Shown here: positions 21,389 through 30,829 of the stretch, one piece after another
Layout of the letters: every line of letters begins with the position of its first letter
Position numbering within the stretch: the stretch's first letter is position 1
Assembly (NCBI RefSeq): GCF_963678635.1
Contig: NC_087070.1
Coordinates: 14,697,840 to 14,761,839, forward strand
Source: Symsagittifera roscoffensis
Lineage: Eukaryota > Xenacoelomorpha > Acoela > Convolutidae
DNA: 64,000 nt
Direction of reading: 5' to 3'
The notes under the pieces: model-generated
Database searches by the model: none
The model's input: the letters and a program-made list of their open reading frames with translations, nothing else
Told to the model about the DNA's origin: nothing
Program-made: the position numbers and the translations under genes

Positions 21389-23851
21389 ATGGACAATTTC
21401 AACCTGGATGAATTGATGGACCTGGCAGAGGCATATGTAGGACCGATGGTAGATGCGATCTATCGTCGGCTGATCGAACGAGACTTCGCTCTGGAGGACC
21501 CAGAGGTGGTCATGTTGCTGACCGCCCTGATTAACATCTTGGGGCACGACAACCGTGGGGACCGCCCCACGGAAGTCCTGTTGATGGCAGCATATGGAGA
21601 AAGAGGAGTACTAGACCGCCCGAACATGAGAGTGATGAGGTGGAGAAACGGGGCTCTCTCAGGGAGTGACTTGGCGAATGAGCCTGGGTTGGGAAGTTCT
21701 AGGACTTACCAACCAGGTGAGATGCCAATGCCCTCCAAGCCCAAACCTGGGCTGACGAGAATGCATCGGGAGATGAACAGCGAGGCGACCTCGTCTGGTT
21801 CACCACTGAGAGCAGCTGTGCCACCAAAAGGGGCGAAAGTAACACAGAAGGTTCAGACGAACCAAACCATACAAGATCTGGACGAGATGAACGATCAGTT
21901 GAGAAGTACGAAGAAGGAGTTAAACGATATGACGAAGACCATGCTGGCGATGGAGGAAGACCGGGACATGTGGAGAAAGTTGTTTGAAGACTGCAACAAA
22001 AAGCAGGGTCAAGAGATCGAACGCTTAAGGCAGGAATACAAAGAGCGATCGGAGCAGGTGGCGTTGACGACGTCCATTGAGAAAGTGATACCTACAAGGG
22101 ATATTCCTCGTGGGCAGTCCCCGATGGAGCTCTTGACACCTCGAGAAATGAGTCAAACAACGGAGACACGGCTTCCAGCAGAGACGAACCGAGTAACAAT
22201 CCCGGATCCTAGTGACACCTTGGGTGATCCCGTCGTAGAACAGACAGTGAGAAGACTGATAGAGACCGCTGGACGATTGGTCGCTAACAAGAATGCACCA
22301 GGTTCCGGGGTGACTGCACCCTATGGAACGATTGACGATACGGGCAGAGTACAACTCTCCCAGACAATAATCAGACAAGGGATAAGTGACGTGACGCCAC
22401 TCAGGGGGAGTTCGAAGATCACAGAGAGAAAAGTAAGGAAGATGCCAGCGAAGAAAGTGTCTCGTGTAATGGACGTGCAGAAGAATAATCAATTAAAGTA
22501 TAATTTCACGGGAGTTCCGGAGACAGATCCGAGAGCCTGCTTCAATCGAGCTACCTGGAGCCCGGCTGTGAACCTGCAGCAACCACCACTCGGGACATCT
22601 CACCTGATATTGGGAGACAGCTTAGTCAGAGTGCTGTCGAATTTGAGGACCTCGTGGGTCACCACGGTGATGGCCTTTGGAGGCGCGACGATTGCCCAAT
22701 TATATCGCATGGTGGAGCTGATGAATCCAGGGAAGATACCCAATGTGATGATCTTAGTTGGGACGAATGACATCTCCAGAGGATCAGATGAGCAGGAAGC
22801 ACTGTGGGAAGCAATGATGGTGTGTTTGTTTACTACTCTCTGGCAGAAGTTCAGTTGCGCGGTACTGACCGTTTGCACTGTGCCAATGAACACAAGAAGC
22901 CTGACAGTATCAGGAAGAAGGCACAACGAGGGAGTCATGAGATGGAACAACATCTTGAGAAACCTAGCAAATAGAAATGCCGGAAGAATGATCCTCATGG
23001 ACATTGAACATGAATTGAGAGCCATGGATCAAGCCAGACTGACCACAGATGGCATCCACTTCGACAGTGTCGAAGGACAAGCTTGGTTGAATCGAGTCTT
23101 CCAAGAACGGTTGGATGAGCTGGAAGCAGAACTCTTTGACACAGGAGTGCTGAAGGAAGAGGGAACGGTGAGTGATACGGTGATCACCACCTTTGTGCCT
23201 CCTAACCTGGAAACACGCTTGGGTACGGTCCCAGCCGCCATAAATTACCGGCAACAAAGCTCCAGTGAACCAGGTCGAAGAACAGATGTACAGGATCGGT
23301 TGGGAGAGGCACCGATGAGGAGAACAATTCATCCTAGGAGAAGGATAGGACCTGTCAACCAACCAATCGAAGAAGTAGCCGGCACATCTAGATCGGACAC
23401 TAGATCGGAGACGACGAGTACCAGTCGAGAGGAAAGACCGAGCAGAGGCTCATTGATGTGGTCGCGATCCATACCGTCTCCTTGGCATATATACAAAGAA
23501 GAACTAATGAAGCTGGACCTACAGAGAGTGAGCTTCATCGAAGATGCAAGGAGGATGCTGAATGGAGCGACGCTATCCATCAGCAGATTGTACTCGATAA
23601 CCGGCGTAGACTGGTTGATAGCCGCTAGCATAAATTTCAGCTCCACGACGGCCTTGAGATTTGCCGACTTGGAGGGACTGCCCTCCAACAACACAATAGG
23701 ACCTGTGAATGCAAGACCGTTGCAAGATGTGAGATTGAACCATGATGAGAGGAATCGTGAAGAAAGGCCAGGAAGATTCCTGACGGCGAGAGCGCCGATT
23801 GGACAACACGTGAAGATATTTAGGCAATTGACGACACCGCCTGGTGCATGA
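21389..23851 (+). CDS. ORF2: SGNH/GDSL hydrolase-domain protein of the retroelement
   Basis: 820 codons. N-terminal helical region (1-70), proline/glycine-rich stretch, coiled coil (about 165-225), then an SGNH hydrolase domain at about 405-590. The family's blocks are visible: GDSL with nucleophile S411, FGG with G431/G432 (oxyanion hole), GTND with N460, and DGIHFD with D554 and H557. All catalytic residues are present, so esterase or acyl-hydrolase activity is plausible; the substrate is unknown. A 230-residue C-terminal part follows without a recognised domain. No signal peptide or membrane segment. SGNH-type esterase domains are known in ORF1 proteins of some CR1-like LINEs; in a Ty3/gypsy-type element such a gene is unusual. 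Its stop overlaps the ORF3 start. Confidence 0.9.
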   Translation: MDNFNLDELMDLAEAYVGPMVDAIYRRLIERDFALEDPEVVMLLTALINILGHDNRGDRPTEVLLMAAYGERGVLDRPNMRVMRWRNGALSGSDLANEPGLGSSRTYQPGEMPMPSKPKPGLTRMHREMNSEATSSGSPLRAAVPPKGAKVTQKVQTNQTIQDLDEMNDQLRSTKKELNDMTKTMLAMEEDRDMWRKLFEDCNKKQGQEIERLRQEYKERSEQVALTTSIEKVIPTRDIPRGQSPMELLTPREMSQTTETRLPAETNRVTIPDPSDTLGDPVVEQTVRRLIETAGRLVANKNAPGSGVTAPYGTIDDTGRVQLSQTIIRQGISDVTPLRGSSKITERKVRKMPAKKVSRVMDVQKNNQLKYNFTGVPETDPRACFNRATWSPAVNLQQPPLGTSHLILGDSLVRVLSNLRTSWVTTVMAFGGATIAQLYRMVELMNPGKIPNVMILVGTNDISRGSDEQEALWEAMMVCLFTTLWQKFSCAVLTVCTVPMNTRSLTVSGRRHNEGVMRWNNILRNLANRNAGRMILMDIEHELRAMDQARLTTDGIHFDSVEGQAWLNRVFQERLDELEAELFDTGVLKEEGTVSDTVITTFVPPNLETRLGTVPAAINYRQQSSSEPGRRTDVQDRLGEAPMRRTIHPRRRIGPVNQPIEEVAGTSRSDTRSETTSTSREERPSRGSLMWSRSIPSPWHIYKEELMKLDLQRVSFIEDARRMLNGATLSISRLYSITGVDWLIAASINFSSTTALRFADLEGLPSNNTIGPVNARPLQDVRLNHDERNREERPGRFLTARAPIGQHVKIFRQLTTPPGA
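23848..23851 (+). promoter_or_regulatory. ATGA stop-start overlap between ORF2 and ORF3
   Basis: The ORF3 start codon overlaps the ORF2 TGA stop; a second ATG follows directly. In eukaryotic mRNA this arrangement is typical of termination-reinitiation, known from some RNA viruses and non-LTR elements. No splice acceptor stands out just upstream. The mechanism is inferred. Confidence 0.6.
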
Positions 23852-26322
23852 TGGGACTGACTCGCGAAGAATATGATTCGGAAGAAAGGAAGAGATCAAA
23901 GGAGGAAAAAGTTTTCCTTATGACGAATCTGAGGGATCTGATAGTCCAGGAGGGAGCAGCAGTAGCGTGTGCAAAGCGGAGAGACGCTCTCTGTTTCATT
24001 CGATTCCTGATAGAGCAGATCTCAGTACCTGCATTAAGCACTTGTGTTAAAATGTTGAAGGAAGGCGATGAGCGAACGAAAGCCATGTTCTTACTAGCAA
24101 TGCTGGATATGCAGCAAAGTAAACCGATGAGGGTGAACATGAAAGAACCTGAAGAATTGGAACCCATGAAAAAGATAGACGAGATCAGGAGATTCTCAAA
24201 CAAGGAGTTGAGGCTCACTAAAGAATCTATGGGAGCATTGCCAAAATCCAGTGAATACTGTGGACCGATCAAGAAGAAGTCATATAGCTATGTGTCCGGG
24301 ATTATAGGGATAGCATACAATCCTTTCCTGAGTGAAGACATACGTGATTGCTTCTTTGATTATGAGCAGGCGGTGTTACTAAGATTCTGGACGTCCAGAA
24401 TTGTGACGACTAAGAGCGTTAACAATCCACAGGCCAAATTGGGATTGGTCTTGGAAGAAGAGGTGACTGCACCTTCAGTACCAAAATCCGACAAGAGAGT
24501 GGAATTTGGGTTAGGATTCTCAGATGAATTACTGAGAACGAGCTTGATGGCAGTGTGGAAATTGATGAAGCCATCGTGGTGTCCTAGTCCCAACGCTGAC
24601 TCAATATTACGGGCGACACAGGACATACAGAGGGAACTGAATGCGGACTGTAACCTGCGTGACCTCAACATCATATATAATGTGATGATAACAGCCTCTA
24701 AGAGCAACGGAGAAGATAGAGTGGAGTTGCCTGGCTGGGGACCAGAAGACTGGGTCAAACCTGGTAGCTGTCTGGCGGAAGTCTGTGGACTAGAGGGTCA
24801 CGTTTGTGGAAGTCTAGACTGTGTGAAAACCCTGGAGAAACAACACAAGCAGTTGACGGTATTGTTTGGAAATGTAGTGATGAAAGCAAGAACGGAAACG
24901 GAACTGATAGCAGATTGCCATGGAGGAACCGATGTGAATCTGGTGACAGCACTAGGATTCTACAGCATGTTTGGTTCTTTAGAGTCACTATTGAATCTAG
25001 AACAGAAACATGAGATGGTCACAGCCATCAGCGTAGAAGTATTCCCAGGAGTTCTGCAGACTGAGCAGAAGTATATAGGAAAATGGAGGGAAGCAATCGA
25101 AACGGAGATGAACATCAGACACAGCGAAACTTATTGTAGACCATCAGGAGCACGATATTTGGTGGGTTCAACGTTGGCTCCAATGTGCAAGAGCAGATAC
25201 CCTGTACATTTCGTGGCTGTGGACGTGAAGAGTACAAGAACGATCGTGGATCAAGCTTTCTCAGTGCCAAAGTGCGTGAGATTGGCGAGAATGTCTGAAA
25301 AGTCTTACGAGTTACTATGTAAGATGTTCTCAGCAGTTCCAGAGAGAACCAAAGAGGAGTTGGAGTCAATACTAGGAAAGAAGTTCATGGGATATGTGAG
25401 CGGGAACTTCAGTGACTTTGAAAAACAGAAACAGAGAGGATCAACTGTCACAGATTACAATGCAGTAGATGAGAATGATGAGATCCACCGAGTGATGATG
25501 GAAGTGGAGCCATTGCTGGAAGCTTCGGGAAAACGGAATTGGAGGAGCATCATGTTGACACATGACGAGTTTCCTTGCCACTGCTTGCTGCAGACCTGGT
25601 GGTATCCCAAGCGTAGTAATCTGGTGTTGATCTGGGACTCTGGAGAGCTGCTCTCCATGGGTTTACCAGATTCATCACAGCCCATAACAATAGTGATAGT
25701 GGGAGTTATGATGGCGATACGATGGCTGGAAGCTCATGTGATAGAAAATAATAGACAGGAGGCACCGACGAGAGAACAATTGCAGAAATTAGATTGTCTA
25801 AAAGATTTAGATCTTTTTGAGACAATGTGCAAAGTTCTAAACATTCCGATGGAAGTGAAGAAGATATGGGCAAGAAAACGATTGATGCCATGGTTCAGAG
25901 CTAACATGACTGCATGGTTGTACGAGTATGCGAAAAAGCATATGTCGAAACATGGCAGAGTGTACAGTGAATATCAGCTGGACATTGGGGCAGGAGCTTT
26001 CAAGCGAGCTTTCGTGACCCATCGGAATGCAGTGACCACCGCTGTGAAAAGAATTTCCAGGACGAGCGAGCGTAGTGGAAATGAGAAGGCAGAGATGCTG
26101 AAAGAAGATTTGGAGAGAAACGTGACGTTGTGTCTCCACAACAGCTTCTGTAGAAACAGAGAATCAAACGTGGATCCCCTACCTTGCTGTAAACAGAGGG
26201 TGGAAGAGCAGAAGTGTTGGAGGACGGCTTCCAACAGCGTCAGGATAGTCAATGACGTGCTACAAGACACGGAAACCGAGAGTGCGGGGTCAGTGTCACA
26301 GGAGGAGGAAATGGAGCATTGA
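23848..26322 (+). CDS. ORF3: conserved retroelement protein of unknown function
   Basis: 824 codons, beginning at an ATGA overlap with the ORF2 stop. No family recognised. It is mostly helical, with a charged N-terminus, a possible metal-binding cluster C313-x4-H318-x-C320-x4-C325, one short hydrophobic stretch (around residues 612-628, too short and isolated for an envelope protein), and a cysteine-rich C-terminus from about residue 762 (CLHNSFC, then CC and C). No signal peptide, so an Env role is unlikely. A decayed homologue lies on the minus strand at 57790-60418 and matches along most of the length, for example PGVLQ, LLRFW, and GL near WDS. That shows ORF3 is a real gene kept over long times, though its job is unknown. 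Confidence 0.85.
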   Translation: MMGLTREEYDSEERKRSKEEKVFLMTNLRDLIVQEGAAVACAKRRDALCFIRFLIEQISVPALSTCVKMLKEGDERTKAMFLLAMLDMQQSKPMRVNMKEPEELEPMKKIDEIRRFSNKELRLTKESMGALPKSSEYCGPIKKKSYSYVSGIIGIAYNPFLSEDIRDCFFDYEQAVLLRFWTSRIVTTKSVNNPQAKLGLVLEEEVTAPSVPKSDKRVEFGLGFSDELLRTSLMAVWKLMKPSWCPSPNADSILRATQDIQRELNADCNLRDLNIIYNVMITASKSNGEDRVELPGWGPEDWVKPGSCLAEVCGLEGHVCGSLDCVKTLEKQHKQLTVLFGNVVMKARTETELIADCHGGTDVNLVTALGFYSMFGSLESLLNLEQKHEMVTAISVEVFPGVLQTEQKYIGKWREAIETEMNIRHSETYCRPSGARYLVGSTLAPMCKSRYPVHFVAVDVKSTRTIVDQAFSVPKCVRLARMSEKSYELLCKMFSAVPERTKEELESILGKKFMGYVSGNFSDFEKQKQRGSTVTDYNAVDENDEIHRVMMEVEPLLEASGKRNWRSIMLTHDEFPCHCLLQTWWYPKRSNLVLIWDSGELLSMGLPDSSQPITIVIVGVMMAIRWLEAHVIENNRQEAPTREQLQKLDCLKDLDLFETMCKVLNIPMEVKKIWARKRLMPWFRANMTAWLYEYAKKHMSKHGRVYSEYQLDIGAGAFKRAFVTHRNAVTTAVKRISRTSERSGNEKAEMLKEDLERNVTLCLHNSFCRNRESNVDPLPCCKQRVEEQKCWRTASNSVRIVNDVLQDTETESAGSVSQEEEMEH

Positions 26323-26835
26323 CGAATGGTCGAGAAAACAAGAGGCAGCAAGAAAGAAAATTAGAAGAATTTAGAAGTTTTAGAACTTCTAAACGACGAA
26401 AAAAGAAGAGAACAAAGGGATGATGAAGAAAAGTTAAAACTCAGAATTGTTTTATGTGTGTGAAAAACTCAAGTGAGAAACCAAGCAACCAAGTTGTAAT
26501 TGAAAACTGAAACATTTAAGTTGAGTTTGGAAATTGTTGCATTTATAAATTTGCATTTTGGTTTTAGTTGAAGTGGCTTTAGAGACACTCACTTATTATT
26601 TATTTAGAAAGGCTTGAGGGAAGAGTATATTTAAATATTCCAGCCTGCATGATTGTTTTTAATCACTTAGGAAGACTGATAACTTTGTGGTGACATGAAA
26701 AACTTGAGTAACTTCTTGAGGAGGGAGGTTGTTGCATTGTTCTTTCTAACCACAGAGTTTCTTAGTTTTAATACTCAGGACAATAGGCAAGCAAGATTTC
26801 CGAAGGGAAGGAGCATAGTAGGATAATTTTAGCTT

Positions 26836-26866
26836 GTTGGTTGGCAGGACTGTCCTGCAAGCCAAC
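26836..26866 (+). other. hairpin, 14-bp stem with two mismatches
   Basis: Arms 26836-26849 and 26853-26866 (GTTGG...GCAGGA against TCCTGC...CCAAC) pair with two mismatches around a CTG loop. Located in the 3' noncoding region. Confidence 0.6.
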
Positions 26867-27129
26867 ACCTTTTAAATCTAGGAGAAAAAGTTTCAATCGG
26901 GATATTGACACTGGAAGTCAGAAAATATGTTTTATCTTAAGTCATATCCTCAATGTGCAGATTAATGAAAGAATTTGAAGGCTATAGTGATGTAGTATGA
27001 TGCCATTTATATTCTGCAGTGAGTCGATGTGACGTAGGTAAAAGTAATTTCGTGCATTTTGTAAATTCTGTTCGATGACACTGTAACCATTTAGAACATT
27101 GCGCGATTCAATGAGGACATTGACCGGAC

Positions 27130-27140
27130 TGTCCGGGGAG
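27130..27140 (+). other. noncoding copy of the TGTCCGGGGAG motif
   Basis: Eleven bases identical to the core of the 13-mer repeated inside gag-pol, here in untranslated sequence about 800 nt after ORF3. Confidence 0.6.
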
Positions 27141-27461
27141 TATGTGACATTCGACCAGAATGGCCAAAATGCAGTCTCTGCAGAATTCAGGATTTTAGCA
27201 GTGAACCTTCCGAATTGGCGATTTAGAACGGATAAGGACGTTATTTGAACGATTGGCCAAACGGTGAAGGCTAGAAGATTCTGGAATTCTAAATTTTAAA
27301 TTTTCGAAGTAATGACGTAACATTTCTGAGAAATGTTAAAACGGCCATTTTGGCTAAAATAGTAGAAAGAAACAGAACAACTTTATCTGCGATTACGAAC
27401 AGTACGAAAATCGAGACTAAAAAACAACAACGAACTACCGAACAGCAGAGGACGTTCCGAG

Positions 27462-27493
27462 TTGCAACTATTGTGCTGCTACAATAGTTGCAA
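27462..27493 (+). other. perfect 13-bp hairpin
   Basis: TTGCAACTATTGT (27462-27474), a 6-nt loop GCTGCT, and its exact reverse complement (27481-27493). It is followed within 2 nt by a second hairpin (27496-27511). Confidence 0.75.
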
Positions 27494-27495
27494 GG

Positions 27496-27511
27496 CCGTT
27501 GCGAACAACGG
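27496..27511 (+). other. 6-bp hairpin with CGAA loop
   Basis: CCGTTG, loop CGAA, CAACGG. Directly follows the 13-bp hairpin, so the two may stack. Confidence 0.55.
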
Positions 27512-27571
27512 TGAAGGGTAAAGACCAGCCCTCCGAGTTAGCGTGAACCTGAGGTTAAGGAGCTTGATTCG

Positions 27572-27589
27572 CCGGATTCAAGAATCCGG
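27572..27589 (+). other. 8-bp inverted repeat CCGGATTC / GAATCCGG
   Basis: Arms 27572-27579 and 27582-27589 with only AA between, so at most 7 bp would pair in RNA. As DNA it is a near-palindrome. It is the last of the structures clustered at 27462-27589. Confidence 0.5.
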
Positions 27590-28054
27590 AAGGGTCTCGG
27601 GACGGGAACTTTTATGAACTTGTATTGAATTTTAGCATCCTGTCATGTCCTGACTTGAATTTAACTGATATTTTGATTAGTTTTGACAAGGATGAGGTGC
27701 TAGGAGTTGGGGGAAAGGGTTGATCCATCTTCGATGGAGATGATGATTTTTATCTACTGAACAAAAACAATAGTAATATGATAAGTAGTAGCCCTGTTTT
27801 TAGGAGTGACCTCGTGGTCTGGGGATACAGAGACCCAGCCATGAGCTCACTAATTTTGCATGTAATTCAGTTAATTTGAGCGTTCTGGTCGAAGCCGGAG
27901 AACAGTAGCGTTTTTGTCGGCCTGATGTAAGAAAGACCACCGAAAAGTACTGGCTTGGTAGAGACGGTGAAAAACATGCAAAGCTCTGTTTAGACGCTAG
28001 CCAGTCGTCTTAAGACTTAGTTTTGTTATCCGTCGATATGTATCTTCCGGGCGA

Positions 28055-28803
28055 ATGTTACAGATATTGATTCTTTTACAAAATCAATATCAATATTGGT
28101 GTACTGCAAATTATTTATTGGTCAATCACGATAAGTACAGTCTCATTGTTTTCAAAGGCAATTTTCCTCGTCATGTGATGGTCGTCAACCAGGACGTAAC
28201 TGCAAATGTAGTAAAAGACCTGCGTTTACTTGTCTCTGATGACTTGAACTGGATGTTACATATCCATAATAAGCTGCTGTCATGTAACAAGTCACTTCAT
28301 TTTATCAAACGCTATTTTTCTTTCACTGTCTCTCAATCCAAAAAGCTCATGTTTGTTAACATGTGTATCAAGAGTATCATTTTTTATGCATCCCCTGTTT
28401 GGTTTCCTTCTTTATGTTCAAACCAAAAACCAATGTTTTAATCGAAACTGTCTGAAATGGGTAATTGGTTCAATGCCCTATAAAGACCAGTTAATTCTCA
28501 CGAAAACTCTGTCTACATGTTACCATCTTATTTTCAACGATGTGTGATTATTCTGCAAAATGTTACATGGTCCTACAGAGCTGCCGTTTCCTGCGTATTA
28601 CTTTTTTAAGGTGACCACAAGCCGGAAGTCCACCATCTTCTGCACAACTCAAACAGCAAAGAAGTGGCAGACTGAGAAGTTACTCTTTCATCGCGTTGAG
28701 AAACCCGTCAACGAGTTGATCCGTCTTGGTGTAGACATCGTCGCTCCTCTTGAGTCTTTCAAGAGAAGAGTCAAGGAACTTCTTCTAGAGAAAACTGTGT
28801 CAA
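28055..28803 (+). pseudogene. 3' part of a non-LTR (Jockey/CR1-like) reverse transcriptase, decayed
   Basis: The translated pieces read like the C-terminal part of a LINE reverse transcriptase: WCTANYLLVN then KYSLIVF (after the catalytic palm), LRLLVSDDLNW, FYASPVWFPSL and NCLKWVIG, followed by a tail ending in FKRRVKELLLEKTVS. The frame shifts once between about 28380 and 28440 and an in-frame TGA interrupts it at 28545-28547, so it is not functional. The catalytic YADD part is missing; the copy begins near 28,030-28,055, as expected of a 5'-truncated LINE insertion. The 3' end is lost in the assembly gap. Confidence 0.75.
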
Positions 28804-29003
28804 NNNNNNNNNNNNNNNNNNNNNNNNNNNNNNNNNNNNNNNNNNNNNNNNNNNNNNNNNNNNNNNNNNNNNNNNNNNNNNNNNNNNNNNNNNNNNNNNN
28901 NNNNNNNNNNNNNNNNNNNNNNNNNNNNNNNNNNNNNNNNNNNNNNNNNNNNNNNNNNNNNNNNNNNNNNNNNNNNNNNNNNNNNNNNNNNNNNNNNNNN
29001 NNN
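28804..29003. other. assembly gap, 200 N
   Basis: Exactly 200 N, a round number that suggests a gap of unknown true size. It hides the junction between the LINE relic and the satellite array, so the real array may be longer than 25.6 kb. Confidence 0.99.
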
Positions 29004-30829
29004 CATAGAATATTATTCCAGAACAACTTAAGCATTGAACAACTTAATCATGGAAGAACGTTCTCGACTCTGAGACAGCCTGTTTATGGCCATAGAACAA
29101 CATTCCAGAACAACTAAGTCATTGAACAACTTAATCATGGAAGAACGTTCTCGACTCTGATACAGCTTATTTATAGTCATAGAACAACTTTCCAGATTAA
29201 CTTAGTCATAGTACAACTTAGTCATGGAAGATAGTTCTCGATTCTGAGACAGCTTGTTTATAGTCATAGAACAAATTTCCAGATTAACTTAGTCATAGTA
29301 CAACTTAATCATGGAAGAACGTTCTCGACTCTGAGACAGCTTGTTTATGGCCATAGAACAACATTCCAGAACAACTTAGTCATTGGACAACTTAATCATG
29401 GAAGAACGTTCTCGACTCTGAGACAGCTTATTTATAGTCATAGAACAACTTTCCAGAACAACTTAGTCATTGAACAACTTAATCATGGAAGAACGTTCTC
29501 GACTCTGATACAGCTTATTTATAGTCATAGAACAACTTTCCAGATTAACTTAGTCATAGTACAACTTAGTCATGGAAGATGGTTCTCGATTCTGAGACAG
29601 CTTGTTTATAGTCATAGAACAAATTTCCAGATTAACTTAGTCATAGTACAACTTAATCATGGAAGAACGTTCTCGACTCTGAGACAGCTTGTTTATGGCC
29701 ATATAACAACATTCCAGAACAACTTAGTCATTGAACAACTTAATCATGGAAGAACGTTCTCGACTCTGAGACAGCTTATTTATAGTCATAGAACAACTTT
29801 CCAGAACAACTTAGTCATAGAACAACTTAATCATGGAAGAACGTTCTCGACTCTGAGACAGCTTATTTGTAGTCATAGATAAACTTTCCAGAACAACTTA
29901 GTCATAGAACAACTTAATCATGGAAGAACGTTCTCGACTCTGAGACAGCTTGTTTATAGTCATAGAACAACATTCCAGAACAACTTAGTCATAGAACAAC
30001 TTAATCATGGAAGAACGTTCTCGACTCTGAGACAGCTTATTTATAGTCATAGAACACATTTCCAGAACAACTTAGTCATAGAAAAACTTAATCATGGAAA
30101 AACGTTCTCGACTCTGAGACAGCTTATTTATAGGCATAGAACATCTTTCCAGAACAACAATTTAGTCATAGAGCAACTTAATCATGGAAGAACGTTCTCG
30201 ACCCTGAGACAGTTTATTTATAGTCATGGAACAACTTTTCAGAACAACTTAGCCATAGAACAACTTAATCATGGAAGAACGTTCTCGACTCTAAGGCAGC
30301 TTATTTTTAGTCATAGAACAACTTTCCAGAACAACTTAGTCATAGTACAACTTAATCATGGAAGAACGTTCTCGACTCTGAGACAGCTTATTTATAGCCA
30401 TAGAACAACATTCCAGAACAATTTAGTCATAGAACAACTTACTCATGGAAGATCGTTCTCGACTCTGAGACAGCTTTTTTATAGTCATAGAAAAACATTC
30501 CAGAACAACTTAGTCATAGAACAACTTAATCATGGAAGATGGTTCTCGACTCTGAAACAGCTTATTTATGGCCATAGAATATTATTCCAGAACAACTTAG
30601 TCATTGAACAACTTAATCATGGAAGAACGTTCTCGACTCTGAGACAGCTTGTTTATGGCCATAGAACAACATTCCAGAACAACTTAGTCATTGAACAACT
30701 TAATCATGGAAGAACGTTCTCGACTCTAATACAGCTTATTTATAGTCATAGAACAACTTTCCAGATTAACTTAGTCATAGTACAACTTAGTCATGGAAGA
30801 TGGTTCTCGACTCTGAGACAGCTTATTTA

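Larger units (their letters stand above)
11207..21930 (+). repeat. tandem duplication unit B (10,724 bp)
   Basis: This is the second copy of the unit described at 483-11206. It continues without interruption into the rest of ORF2, ORF3 and the 3' noncoding region, so it is the copy attached to the complete downstream genes. It lacks the sequence equivalent to 1-482. Within the unit all five amino-acid differences from copy A fall in the N-terminal half of Gag. Confidence 0.93.
483..28030 (+). mobile_element. large polycistronic Ty3/gypsy-like retroelement, internally duplicated
   Basis: Gene order is Gag-Pol, (duplicated unit: truncated ORF2, Gag-Pol), ORF2 with an SGNH hydrolase domain, ORF3 of unknown function, and a 1.7-kb noncoding tail. 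The domain order protease, reverse transcriptase, RNase H, integrase within Pol is that of the Ty3/gypsy (Metaviridae) group. All main frames are open with intact catalytic motifs, so the insertion is young. LTRs, primer-binding site and target duplications were not recognised; the left end may lie outside the window. The right end is set approximately, where a LINE relic begins. A purine-rich stretch at about 27705-27719 could be a polypurine tract, which would put a 3' LTR start near 27721, but no second LTR copy supports this. Confidence 0.8.
26323..28030 (+). other. 3' noncoding region of the retroelement
   Basis: About 1.7 kb with no long frame. It holds an AT-rich first part, four hairpins (listed separately), and one copy of the TGTCCGGGGAG motif at 27130-27140. 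A purine-rich run near 27705-27719 is a possible polypurine tract. Whether this is 3' UTR, 3' LTR or both cannot be decided, because no matching LTR is seen at the left. Confidence 0.55.

Noticed and set aside
23848-26322. ORF3 as an envelope gene
   Set aside because: No signal peptide, no convincing membrane anchor, no furin-type site; only one short hydrophobic stretch.
27920-27960. Hammerhead-ribozyme-like CTGATG ... CGAAA
   Set aside because: The core has T in place of the needed A, and no stem II can form between the two boxes.
1-28030. LTR pair of the retroelement
   Set aside because: I compared 1-665 with 26323-28030 by eye and saw no long match; the left LTR is probably outside the window or was lost. 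A computed self-alignment with flanks would decide.
28560-29117. 185-codon frame across the gap
   Set aside because: It joins the LINE tail to satellite monomers through 200 unknown bases.
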